Source: Desulfobulbaceae bacterium
GTDB lineage: Bacteria; Desulfobacterota; Desulfobulbia; Desulfobulbales; Desulfobulbaceae
DNA length: 14,677 nucleotides
Assembly: GCA_027011235.1 (NCBI GenBank)
Contig: JALVAI010000013.1
Location: 1 to 14,677 of the forward strand
Direction of reading: 5' to 3'
The position numbers were made by a program, and so were the translations under genes. The notes below the pieces were generated by a model that was given only the letters and a program-made list of their open reading frames with translations, did not search any database and was not told where the DNA came from. This document shows, piece after piece, positions 1 through 7,519 of the stretch; positions within the stretch are counted from its first letter, which is position 1; the number at the start of each line of letters is the position of its first letter.

Positions 1-702
1 GCTGGTCTGTTTGCGGATCCGCTGGGCATCAAGGCGGGAGATCGGCCTGTCGAGAATGGTGGCAAAGAGCTCCTCTACTTCCTTGAGGACAAAACTGAGA
101 TTTTGATTTCCCAGGTTGATGATATTTGTGCCGTAGCGAAGGGTCTTGGCGGCGAGAAGCAGAGGTCTGCGGCTGATAAGAATAAAGTGGAGACGGGGCG
201 GAGATGTATCGATAATATGACTGAGCAGGGCGTTGAAGAGGGGGACATGCTCGCCCAGATGAAGATCGTCAAAAACGATGTACAGATCATCGACGAGATA
301 TCTGTCAAGATCGGTCAGGAGGATGTTGGCACAGTGGATGATATCAAGGGAGTCTATCTCTTCCTGCCCCATGATGCGGGTCAGTCTGGGTGAGGAAAAT
401 CCAGGCAGTTTCTGCTCAAGGTTTTCCAGAAGTGAGGAGAGCATCAGCGCCGGTTCTCCATCTTCCGGCCCGATCTGATACCAGGAAAATCGAAGAGTAA
501 AATGTTGCAGAAACTGGAGGGCCAGTGTCGATTTTCCCTGACCGGCCTGGGCCTCAATAACGATCGCCTTGCAGTTGCAGGCGGACTCGCCGAGGATTTG
601 GGTCACCAGGTCGCTCCGAAACAGTGTGGTTTCCGCACCCACCTGCGGCGGATAGAATTTGTTTGAAGAGTGTTCCTGATGCCGGGCTGCGGAAAGGACC
701 AT
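1..702 (-). CDS. MalT-like STAND ATPase / transcriptional regulator, 5' part only (runs off left edge)
   Basis: The reading frame stays open from the ATG at 702 to base 1, giving 234 N-terminal residues; the rest lies outside the window. A KFYPP segment near residue 15 is the usual N-terminal hallmark of the MalT family. A P-loop follows (AQAGQGKST, residues 51-59), then a Walker B strand ending in two aspartates (YIVFDDLHL, D145/D146), and then the LISRRPLLLAAK and LSF..KEVEELF segments typical of MalT-type NTPase modules. Family knowledge: these are large signal-responsive ATPases, often with TPR repeats and a C-terminal LuxR-type HTH. That C-terminus is not visible, so calling it a transcription factor is inference. 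The start is uncertain: the ribosome site is weak (GAG about 8 bases upstream) and TTG codons lie just upstream in frame. It is separated from the efflux cluster by a terminator and is probably transcribed on its own. Confidence 0.8.
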   Translation of the reverse strand, partial: MVLSAARHQEHSSNKFYPPQVGAETTLFRSDLVTQILGESACNCKAIVIEAQAGQGKSTLALQFLQHFTLRFSWYQIGPEDGEPALMLSSLLENLEQKLPGFSSPRLTRIMGQEEIDSLDIIHCANILLTDLDRYLVDDLYIVFDDLHLGEHVPLFNALLSHIIDTSPPRLHFILISRRPLLLAAKTLRYGTNIINLGNQNLSFVLKEVEELFATILDRPISRLDAQRIRKQTS

Positions 703-1033
703 GCACAATCTCAAGAGTTGAGTGGATAAAACAGCATGGCTGGACCAGGTAAGGAACGTAGTAAAGACTCCGGATTGGCCGGCCACCAAAAATGACACCG
801 CTACGCTGTTATGAAAAACATTGGTCCCGGCATGGCACGCTCATGGGAGCCATTGTCTTCAGATAAAAAAACAGGCCTGGTGGATAGCTGCTATCTATCA
901 GGCCCGTGGGGATTATTCCTGCATACAGGGTTTGAGGGAATCTGTCAAAGAAAAACCCGCAAGGTCTCCCGGCGGCCATTTGCTGGGCATGGAAGAAAAT
1001 TTTGCACCTGATTCGCTTAACCTTGTTGCAGCA
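703..1033. other. intergenic region between the NodT gene and the MalT-like gene
   Basis: This 331-base gap holds the terminator of the efflux cluster (865-904) and presumably the promoter of the MalT-like gene. I could not pick a convincing -35/-10 pair for that promoter. Short open frames on the plus strand here cross the terminator hairpin, lack a good ribosome site and resemble nothing I recognise, so no gene is called. Confidence 0.6.
865..904 (-). terminator. rho-independent terminator of the efflux cluster
   Basis: Read on the minus strand, a GGCCTG arm (904-899) pairs with CAGGCC (879-874). The stem continues through a mostly paired stretch (TAGATAGC against GCTATCCA) and is followed by seven T residues (871-865). 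It lies about 130 bases past the stop codon of the NodT-type gene. On the plus strand the hairpin has no T-run after it, so it works in one direction only. Confidence 0.8.
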
Positions 1034-2446
1034 CTAACGGGCAGCCGTTGATTTTGCCGTCATGGATGGTTGTTCAAAGCTGCCGCCAAGGGCCAGGTGC
1101 AGCCGAACCCGATTGATAAGGCGTTTGTCGGTAATATCAAGTTTGGCAATTTTTGCCCCTATCCATTTTTGCTGGACAGTCAGCACGTCCAGGAGCGGAA
1201 TCTGCCCGATTTCGTATTGTTTTTTGGTCTGCTGGTAGGCGATTTTATTTTCTTTTTCCTCAATACCCAGGTATTCTTCCCGTTTTGCCAGGTGTTCCTC
1301 GGCCGCCAGGCTTGTTTCGACCTCCTTGAAGGCCTGCAGTGCCTTCTGGGCATAGGAGGCAATGGCGGCGTTTTGCTCGGCGGTCGCCTTTTGTACTTCC
1401 GCCTCAATGGCACCGCCGGTGTACAGGGGGGCAAAAAGACCGGCGGCAAGACCGGCAATGGCATCGTTGAGGCTGTTGATGCCCACACCAATGGAGAAGG
1501 TGAACCGGGGCAGATGCAGGAGGTTGGCCTCTTTTTCCTTGTAGAATGCGCGGGCAACCTCCCGTTCAGCGGCAATAAGGTCGGGCCGCCGTTCCAGGAT
1601 TTCAGAAGGAATTCCAGCCGGAATCGGCGGCGGCACCGCAACCAGTTTGTCGGCGGTTTTCAGGTCGGCCGATGGATATCGTCCCAGCAGCAGTTCCAGG
1701 CTGCGCAGAGAATTTTCATAGGCGGAAAGAGCGGAGCGGGCGGCATTTTGCGCCGACGCCAGTGATCCCTTTGCCAGGTGGACATCACGTTCCGACCCCT
1801 GGCCGATCTTCTGCCTGGCTTTGACGATTTGCAGATTTTTCTCCTGCAGACCGGCAATATCCTGGGCAAACCGATGTTGCAGCTTTGCCGTGATTGCCGT
1901 AAACCAGCCATCGGCAACCGAGGCTGCCAGCGATTGGCGGGCAAATTGAAAATCCGCTTCCGTTGCCTGGGCGGCTTCGGTCTCGGCGGCAACTCCTGTG
2001 CGGATTCTTCCCCAGACATCGGCTTCCCAGGAGACATTGAGACCGGCGGAAGATTTTTCTACAGCGCCCTTGTATTCCGTATCCTTGCCCACCGCGCTGA
2101 GGCCGACCGTGGGTTTGAGTTTGGCCTCAGCCTTCTTGACAAAGGCCCTGGCCTGTTCCACCTGCGCCTGCCTGATTTTCAGGCCCGGATTTTTTTTCAT
2201 TGCCTCATCGACAAGGGTATCCAGCTTTGGATCCTTGAAATTTTTCAACCAGCCGTCATCAACGGACCCGCTTTGAGCCGCCGCCGCAAATTTTTTCGGG
2301 ACATGCCTGGTAACGGCATCGCCTTTGATCGAGGCGACGGCTTCCTCATGGGTGGCAACCTGGCCGGCGCAACCCTGAAGAAGGAGCAGGATGAGCAGGG
2401 AGGACAGGAGCGGGAAAAGATCAATCTGTAGAGATGGTTTGGACAT
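1034..2446 (-). CDS. outer-membrane efflux lipoprotein, NodT/TolC-type
   Basis: A 470-residue protein, the usual length for RND-type outer-membrane factors. The N-terminus is a lipoprotein signal: a hydrophobic run followed by lipobox LLQGC with the acylated cysteine at residue 26. Two outer-membrane efflux repeats follow. The first contains WLKNFKDPKLDTLVDEA (66-82) and WEADVWGRIR (140-149); the second contains the family signature RRPDLIAAEREVA (286-298) and LYTGGAIEAEV (341-351). By family knowledge it forms a trimeric outer-membrane and periplasmic channel that docks on a membrane-fusion protein. Its start lies 13 bases past the stop of the HlyD-type gene, with an AGGGAAG ribosome site in the gap, so the two are surely co-transcribed. 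It is the last gene before the terminator. The substrate cannot be read from the sequence. Confidence 0.93.
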   Translation of the reverse strand: MSKPSLQIDLFPLLSSLLILLLLQGCAGQVATHEEAVASIKGDAVTRHVPKKFAAAAQSGSVDDGWLKNFKDPKLDTLVDEAMKKNPGLKIRQAQVEQARAFVKKAEAKLKPTVGLSAVGKDTEYKGAVEKSSAGLNVSWEADVWGRIRTGVAAETEAAQATEADFQFARQSLAASVADGWFTAITAKLQHRFAQDIAGLQEKNLQIVKARQKIGQGSERDVHLAKGSLASAQNAARSALSAYENSLRSLELLLGRYPSADLKTADKLVAVPPPIPAGIPSEILERRPDLIAAEREVARAFYKEKEANLLHLPRFTFSIGVGINSLNDAIAGLAAGLFAPLYTGGAIEAEVQKATAEQNAAIASYAQKALQAFKEVETSLAAEEHLAKREEYLGIEEKENKIAYQQTKKQYEIGQIPLLDVLTVQQKWIGAKIAKLDITDKRLINRVRLHLALGGSFEQPSMTAKSTAAR

Positions 2447-2459
2447 GACAGCTTCCCTG

Positions 2460-3407
2460 TTAATGGAATTTAAGAAAGTTTCTCCAGCTGAGCATCCGCA
2501 TCAACATCTTTCTGATAATAATAACATGATGCCAGCGTTTACTGTAGATGGCGACTTCGGCGTCACTGCCCAGCGGAATAAAATAATTGCTCAGGTCACT
2601 GTCGATTTTGATGATGACCGGTATTTCCCCTTCGGGTAACTGCCTGGACATGGAAACCATGGTCCGGTCAGGGGACAGCTCCCCCTCGGCAAGGGCGCCG
2701 AGGACATGTTCCACATGGCCCTGGAATACCCTGCCCGGAATGCCCGGAAAGACGATTTCCGCCTTGTTGCCCACCTTGATATTCTGCATGGGCTGTTGGC
2801 TGAAACCGGCGATAAAGGCGGTGGAATCGGTATTAACAAAGGTCATCATCGGCGAGATGGGGAAGGGGACGGCCATCTGACCGGGCCGAACCCGCACATG
2901 GGTGACAAAACCGTTGCCCGGTGCCCGTACTGTACAGCTCTCAAGATCAAACATGGCAACCTGGAGCTGACCTTCCAGACTTGCCACCTCCTTTTCATAC
3001 CTGTCCACATCAAATTTTGACCCACCGGCGGCCTTGACCAGCTGTTTGGACTGCTCAAGCCGTTTGCGGGCAAAATCGAGTTGGGCCTGGATGTCCTTGA
3101 CCTTTCCTTCGTAGGGGGTTGGGTCGATTGTAAAGAGGATATCTCCCTTATGAAGGGGCTGATTGGGTGTGACCGGGACGCTGGTCACCTTGCCGCGGAC
3201 ATTGGCAACGATCTGGGTGGTGATGAAATAGGAGCGGGCGTTTTTGGATGCCGGATGAAAATAGGCCATTCCAGCCAGTATGGTGCCCAGCATGATAACG
3301 CCGCCGAGGACAACCGTTGTCAGCGACCATTTGTTGACGGGAATCTTGAATATTTTAAAAATAATCCAGCAGATACTCAAGTAAGTGAGAAGAAGCAGCG
3401 TTTCCAC
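2460..3407 (-). CDS. HlyD-family membrane fusion protein, YiaV/YibH type
   Basis: A 315-residue periplasmic adaptor. Two hydrophobic segments (about residues 3-20 and 30-50) anchor it in the inner membrane, as in E. coli YibH/YiaV. The first lipoyl half (about 65-100, with KGDILFTIDPTPYEGKV) leads into a short alpha-helical hairpin (about 100-155). The second lipoyl half has the signature TVRAPGNGFVTHVRVRPGQM (159-178), and a beta-barrel domain follows. The C-terminal RKMLMRMLSWRNFL closely matches the end of YibH as I remember it. At 315 aa it is shorter than the roughly 378 aa E. coli relatives, mainly in the coiled-coil hairpin. The start is GTG, two bases after the DUF3302 stop, with AAGGAGG overlapping the end of that gene, which is classic coupling. 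It should link an inner-membrane partner to the NodT-type channel encoded next. Confidence 0.92.
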   Translation of the reverse strand: METLLLLTYLSICWIIFKIFKIPVNKWSLTTVVLGGVIMLGTILAGMAYFHPASKNARSYFITTQIVANVRGKVTSVPVTPNQPLHKGDILFTIDPTPYEGKVKDIQAQLDFARKRLEQSKQLVKAAGGSKFDVDRYEKEVASLEGQLQVAMFDLESCTVRAPGNGFVTHVRVRPGQMAVPFPISPMMTFVNTDSTAFIAGFSQQPMQNIKVGNKAEIVFPGIPGRVFQGHVEHVLGALAEGELSPDRTMVSMSRQLPEGEIPVIIKIDSDLSNYFIPLGSDAEVAIYSKRWHHVIIIRKMLMRMLSWRNFLKFH

Positions 3408-3409
3408 GA

Positions 3410-3793
3410 TTAACCCTCCTTCCCGACAGGTCTGGAATTGATTTTTTCTTCCAGCCGGGCCATCCTCTGCTTGACCAGTTCCAGTTCCCGGACAAGGTCT
3501 TTTTGTGATGCGGCAGAAGGTGGGGCATTGTCACCAGTTATTCCGGTACCACCCATGCCCCAGCCCCGGTCCGGTCGGTACATGGTGGCCCATATCCAGA
3601 GAAAGGGCCAGATGGTATGCATCAGAAAGAGGCTGACCCAGCCGGCGGTATGGATGGCGTCCTGATGGGGATGGTTTCTTTTTTTTGCTATATTGTACGG
3701 TATGTCGTGGATGTAAATTATTGCATACACAAGGGTTATGGAAATAATAATCAAGAGCGCCAATGCGGCATAATCAAGACCTCGTCCAGCCAT
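3410..3793 (-). CDS. DUF3302 inner-membrane protein, YiaW/YibI family
   Basis: A 127-residue protein with two membrane segments (about 7-28 and 48-70) joined by the strongly conserved HDIPYNIAKKRNHPHQDAIH block, then WPFLWIWATMYRPDRGWGM. These match E. coli YiaW and YibI almost word for word. A polar C-terminal tail ends in a short predicted coiled coil (VRELELVKQRMARLEEKI). In enterobacteria this family is always encoded beside a YiaV/YibH HlyD-type protein, as here; its biochemical role is unknown. I chose the ATG at 3793 because AAGGAGG sits six bases upstream. The ATG at 3799 touches that Shine-Dalgarno directly and is unlikely to be used. It is the first gene of the three-gene efflux cluster. 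Confidence 0.92.
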   Translation of the reverse strand: MAGRGLDYAALALLIIISITLVYAIIYIHDIPYNIAKKRNHPHQDAIHTAGWVSLFLMHTIWPFLWIWATMYRPDRGWGMGGTGITGDNAPPSAASQKDLVRELELVKQRMARLEEKINSRPVGKEG

Positions 3794-3799
3794 GGACAT

Positions 3800-3806
3800 C
3801 CTCCTT
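3800..3806 (-). promoter_or_regulatory. ribosome binding site that fixes the DUF3302 start
   Basis: AAGGAGG on the minus strand ends immediately before ATG 3799-3797 and six bases before ATG 3793-3791. The spacing favours the second ATG, shortening the longest open frame by two codons. Confidence 0.75.
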
Positions 3807-3933
3807 GGGGATATTTCTCTGAATCGTGTACGGGTGGTGTCTTCCCTTGTCGATATGGGCCGGCAAAAAGATTATCCGGCAGGTTGCATCTTCATGGCCT
3901 GTTTCACCCCGTATCCGGGAAGTGACAGGGTGT

Positions 3934-3962
3934 TTTTTACCCGGAATGGCGGATAAAATCAA
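3934..3962 (-). promoter_or_regulatory. candidate sigma-70 promoter of the DUF3302-HlyD-NodT cluster
   Basis: On the minus strand TTGATT (3962-3957) is followed after 17 bases by TAAAAA (3939-3934). Each hexamer matches four of six consensus bases. The site is about 140 bases upstream of the DUF3302 start, in the only sizeable gap ahead of this cluster. It is a pattern match only. Confidence 0.3.
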
Positions 3963-4033
3963 GATATATGGTCGATTTTCCGGGTTTCAGCTGGTTTTTT
4001 CAAGGTCGGGCTGCTGATATGGCGACGATCTGG

Positions 4034-4051
4034 AAAAAAACCGGGTCGGTT
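4034..4051 (-). terminator. weak terminator after the DUF2892 gene
   Basis: On the minus strand AACCG-ACC-CGGTT forms a five-pair stem running into seven T residues (4040-4034). It begins nine bases after the stop codon of the DUF2892 gene. The stem is short, so read-through into the DUF3302 cluster is possible. Confidence 0.45.
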
Positions 4052-4059
4052 CTCTGGCT

Positions 4060-4275
4060 TTACCGGTGCTCCGGCACACCCAGCTTTTTCAGGATAAAGC
4101 CCAGGGGACAGAATCCCGTAAAACCGAACTGGAAGAGATTCAACCCGACAAACAGGGTAAAGAAGAGAAAATATTTATGAATAAATAATGGGTTGTGGCC
4201 GCAGTCAACGCCAAGGGCGAGGCTGAGTACAATAAAAAATCCGGCAATAACGTGAATCCAGTCGTTAATGACCAT
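4060..4275 (-). CDS. small DUF2892-family membrane protein (YgaP-type membrane module)
   Basis: A 71-residue protein made almost entirely of two membrane segments (about residues 6-23 and 34-52), followed by the family hallmark GFTGFCPLGFILKKLG. Known members are small free-standing proteins or the membrane tail of rhodanese-type sulfurtransferases such as YgaP; a function for the free-standing form is not established. The cysteine in GFCPL is conserved in the family, and a second one lies in the loop (VDCGHN). The start has AGAGGA eight bases upstream. It follows the MMPL exporter gene by 49 bases with no terminator between them, so the two are probably co-transcribed. Confidence 0.85.
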   Translation of the reverse strand: MVINDWIHVIAGFFIVLSLALGVDCGHNPLFIHKYFLFFTLFVGLNLFQFGFTGFCPLGFILKKLGVPEHR

Positions 4276-4324
4276 TGGTGTGTCCTCTATTGGAAGTGGT
4301 TGCTGATTCGGTCGGACCGGCCGC

Positions 4325-6973
4325 TCAGGGCGTCCGGTCGTCAGCCGATTTCTGTTTCTTTAATAACCATTTTTTTGTTGTCGTCAACAGGGCGGGGACA
4401 ATGCACAGGCAGGCCAGTCCGCTAACAAAGGCGGTGGCTCCAGCCAGGATACCGACCCTCTGCAAGGGGATCAACGGCAGGAAGAGCAAGGGAAACCAGC
4501 TCAGCGACATGAGGACCGCAGTGCCGGCAATGGCCCTTGCCTGTGCTTTAACCGGTTCCATCTCGACTGTTTGCTCATTGTCGATCCTGGCCAGGTTGGC
4601 TGTCAATTCCCGAACTTCCTGGGCGCCACAGTAACCGGCCATGGCCAGGGGGAGAAACATGAGCATGGTTGTCGGCAGGCTGATTGCGCTAAAAATCAGA
4701 GCCGCAGGTCCGTAAACAATGCCAAGAACAAAGATCGGGGGGAGCATGACCGATATGCCTTGCCATGGAGAGCGTTTCATGAGGATGATAACGAGCCAGG
4801 CAACCAGGTATCCGGCAATCAGTGTCCTGTGCAGGGCAGTGGTAAGGGCATCTTCAGTTACCATATTGATATACGCGGGACCGGCCCAGTGCAGGGTTAA
4901 TTTGACGGGCGGGGGATTTTTGGTCAGGAAGCGGTTGGTATCGGCAACAAGCCGCTCCATGTCTTTGCCGTCATTTCCCTTCAGGAAGAGACGGATATTT
5001 GCCCTGTTGAAATCCCTGCTTACCAGTTTGGGGAGGTCATCGGGAGTATGCCGGGTCTGGTAGGAAACCAGGGCTTGCGTTACCCCGCTGACCGTTGCCG
5101 GGATGGTGAAATAACCCGCATCTCCCTCAAACAGCTCCTGGTGGACCTTGCGGACGATATCGGCCACAGAGATGGAGCCGCCCACCTGTGGCAGGCTGTC
5201 GAGATATTGCTGCAGGGTGAGCATGTATTGCAGCAGTTCCGGGTGCTTGAAGATTCGGTTCTGGTTGCGCAGGCGGTCAAGGCTGTCAAGGGCATGGGAC
5301 CAGGCCTCGTAACCCGTATCATCATCCGGAGCGAGCCGGTCGATTTCTTTTTGCCAGGCGAGCCGGAGTCTTTTTGCCAGCGCCTGCAGAGAGGAGTTTT
5401 CCGATACGGCCTGTGAAATTTCCGCCAGCGCCTTTTCCCGGATAACCGGTGTCTTGCCCAGGGATCTCGCCAGGGTGGCGCTGAGCTGGTCAGCGGCCTT
5501 GCGGATGTCTGTTTTTTCACCGGTTCCTGATAGAACCAGGTACGCCTCACCGGTGCCGTCGAAATGTTGATTGAGTATCCGTTCAGCAGTCGGTAAGTTG
5601 CCTGATTTTGGAAACCATGACATGGGCCCGGGCGTGTAATGGCCGGTCAGAATGCCACCGGCGCCCGGAACAATGGTCAATGTGATCAGACCAATCACCC
5701 ACCACGGTTTGCTGGTGGAGCTTTGGATAAGCCATATCGGCAAACGGGTGAAAAATGATTGGATGATCGCGGCAAAACGGTCGGCGGTGGTGTTGAATTC
5801 TGTCCGTTGTATTTTTTGTCGGCCTCTTTTCTGCATGAGGACAAGCAGCGCCGGCAGGCATGTTGTGGTGAACAGCCAGGCCAGGAGGACACCAATAGCG
5901 CCAAAGAGACCAAAGAAGCGCAGCGGCGGCAGGTCGGTAACAATGAGGGAGCCGATTCCGGCTGCCACGGCAAGGGCGATGAAGAGCGTGGGGAAAAACC
6001 GGCGCTCCATCACTGCCCCGAGGGTTTGCCGCAACTCCTCTTTACGGCTGTGTTTATCAGGGCAACAGAAGAGGAAATAAATGGATCCTGTGAGTGTTAC
6101 GGCGAGAAGTAACAGCGGGATAACCAGGCTTGTCGGAGACAGGGTGTTGCCAGTGCCGACAAAAAGGCCCATGGTGGTGATGACCGTGCTCAGGGCGATG
6201 AAAATCGGGGCAATGATCACGCCAAAGCCGGTAAAGAAGATCAGCATCAGCAGACCTGTTGCCGCAAGGATCAGGGCCACGGCAAGGATGGTTTCTGTGC
6301 GCAACTTTCTGCCGCCGGTCTCTTCGATTATTGGCGGGCCGGTAAGAAAGAACTGATCATTATCTGAAGATAATTCATTAATTTTCCGCTGCAGCCGTCG
6401 GTGCAGTGCAGGGACAATATCCCGGCGGGTAATGGGCAGATACAGGGCCAGAGATTTACCGTCCCTGGAGATCAGTCTACCCCGCAACAGGGGATCGTTC
6501 AGGGCCCGGTCCCTGATGGCGAGCGCCTGTTTCCGGTTTGTTGGCAGGGCGGTTATCAGGGGCTGAAAACGAATCCGGCCCAACCCGGCCTGTTCAACGG
6601 TGGCCACGGTATCCGGGGCTATTATTTCCTCGGTAATATCAGGATGATCCGGATTTAGTTGCTTGAGAATCCGGGCGGAAAACCGGCTGAGTTGAACAAT
6701 TTTTTTCAGGCTTACCGGGTTGAACACCCCGTGTTTGTCCCTGGTATTGATGACGCCGATCATCACCCTGTCATGGAGGCCGAATTCTTTCCAGGTTCGC
6801 TGCTGGAAAAGACGGGCCGGATTATCGGCTGGCAGGATGTTTAGCGGCTTGGTGTCCACCCCGGGGTGGCTGGCGAGCAGAAGCGCTGCCAGCAGCGTTA
6901 CGGCCGCCATCAGAGAGACGGTCAGGCCGGGACGGGACAGGGAAAATTGAATCATCTTTCGCTTGATCTGCAT
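4325..6973 (-). CDS. RND-superfamily exporter, MMPL / COG1033 type
   Basis: An 882-residue protein with the duplicated RND layout. Each half has one membrane helix, a large periplasmic domain and five more helices. In the first half the helices are near 14-34, 228-250, 255-277, 284-305, 330-350 and 355-382; the second half begins at about residue 425 (PWWVIGLITLTIV) and ends in five helices from about 720. Family knowledge: COG1033 members export lipids, hopanoid-like or other hydrophobic molecules, usually driven by protons. The aspartate normally seen in the fourth helix of classical RND pumps is missing in both halves (LLAVTLTGSIYF and PLAMAGYCGAQE). I chose the ATG at 6973, preceded by AGGAAG, over the TTG at 7000, which abuts the upstream stop and has no ribosome site. 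The substrate is unknown. Neighbouring DUF2892 and 172-aa membrane genes look like operon partners. Confidence 0.88.
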   Translation of the reverse strand: MQIKRKMIQFSLSRPGLTVSLMAAVTLLAALLLASHPGVDTKPLNILPADNPARLFQQRTWKEFGLHDRVMIGVINTRDKHGVFNPVSLKKIVQLSRFSARILKQLNPDHPDITEEIIAPDTVATVEQAGLGRIRFQPLITALPTNRKQALAIRDRALNDPLLRGRLISRDGKSLALYLPITRRDIVPALHRRLQRKINELSSDNDQFFLTGPPIIEETGGRKLRTETILAVALILAATGLLMLIFFTGFGVIIAPIFIALSTVITTMGLFVGTGNTLSPTSLVIPLLLLAVTLTGSIYFLFCCPDKHSRKEELRQTLGAVMERRFFPTLFIALAVAAGIGSLIVTDLPPLRFFGLFGAIGVLLAWLFTTTCLPALLVLMQKRGRQKIQRTEFNTTADRFAAIIQSFFTRLPIWLIQSSTSKPWWVIGLITLTIVPGAGGILTGHYTPGPMSWFPKSGNLPTAERILNQHFDGTGEAYLVLSGTGEKTDIRKAADQLSATLARSLGKTPVIREKALAEISQAVSENSSLQALAKRLRLAWQKEIDRLAPDDDTGYEAWSHALDSLDRLRNQNRIFKHPELLQYMLTLQQYLDSLPQVGGSISVADIVRKVHQELFEGDAGYFTIPATVSGVTQALVSYQTRHTPDDLPKLVSRDFNRANIRLFLKGNDGKDMERLVADTNRFLTKNPPPVKLTLHWAGPAYINMVTEDALTTALHRTLIAGYLVAWLVIILMKRSPWQGISVMLPPIFVLGIVYGPAALIFSAISLPTTMLMFLPLAMAGYCGAQEVRELTANLARIDNEQTVEMEPVKAQARAIAGTAVLMSLSWFPLLFLPLIPLQRVGILAGATAFVSGLACLCIVPALLTTTKKWLLKKQKSADDRTP

Positions 6974-7000
6974 TTCTTCCTGTCCGATTCGTCTGGTCAA

Positions 7001-7519
7001 TCAGTCGGTGATCTGGTGATTTTTCGGAAACAGTTGTCTCAGGAGAAAAAGGGACAGGCCAATGATTACCAGGTAAAACCAGATATCCGGGCTGATCCGG
7101 TTTTCCGGCCGCACAAGGGCAAGAACTCCCAGGACGATCATAAACTGGTATCCCTGTTTATGGAAACGGACAAGTTTGCCCAGGACATAAAAGTTGATCA
7201 TCGGCACGATAAGATACAGGAGCAGCAGGGGCGAAAATTGATGGACGGCAACGGCGGTCAGCTGCAGGATGGCAATGTCATAGAGTTTTTTTGCCGTAAT
7301 CAGGAAGAGAAGGAGACAGAGCAGCCTGTTGGGCCACAGGTAGCGTTGCCGTCTGTCTTCATCGGGAATGGTGTTGAGAATATAGAGGATTTCTTCTCTG
7401 TCATGTTTGCGCGCAAGATCGGCAAGGACCTGTTTTTTTTTCCTGCCTGCGGCCAGTTCCTTGCGGATGCGTTGTTCAAGGGTAGTTGTTTTTTTCATAT
7501 GCAGAATGTTTGGCGCCAT
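7001..7519 (-). CDS. unrecognised four-helix membrane protein, first gene of the MMPL operon
   Basis: A 172-residue protein I do not recognise. The first 60 or so residues are hydrophilic and highly charged (LEQRIRKELAAGRKKKQVLADLARKHDREE region), probably a cytoplasmic helical domain. Four hydrophobic stretches follow, near residues 62-88, 95-112, 122-137 and 144-163. The frame ends 27 bases before the preferred start of the MMPL exporter, so it is most likely co-transcribed and may be an accessory subunit. Two starts are possible, ATG 7519 and ATG 7498, and neither has a strong ribosome site. Codon use and composition do not stand out from the neighbours. Confidence is in the gene being real, not in any function. 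Confidence 0.75.
   Translation of the reverse strand: MAPNILHMKKTTTLEQRIRKELAAGRKKKQVLADLARKHDREEILYILNTIPDEDRRQRYLWPNRLLCLLLFLITAKKLYDIAILQLTAVAVHQFSPLLLLYLIVPMINFYVLGKLVRFHKQGYQFMIVLGVLALVRPENRISPDIWFYLVIIGLSLFLLRQLFPKNHQITD

Noticed and set aside
1070..2431. Two long plus-strand frames opposite the NodT-type gene
   Set aside because: The minus-strand frame has a lipobox and the full outer-membrane efflux signature; the plus frames are shadows.
3905..3938. Hairpin CACCC/GGGTG followed by six T residues on the plus strand, which looks like a terminator
   Set aside because: No plus-strand gene lies upstream of it, the stem is only five pairs with an 18-base loop, and it overlaps the candidate minus-strand promoter; probably chance.
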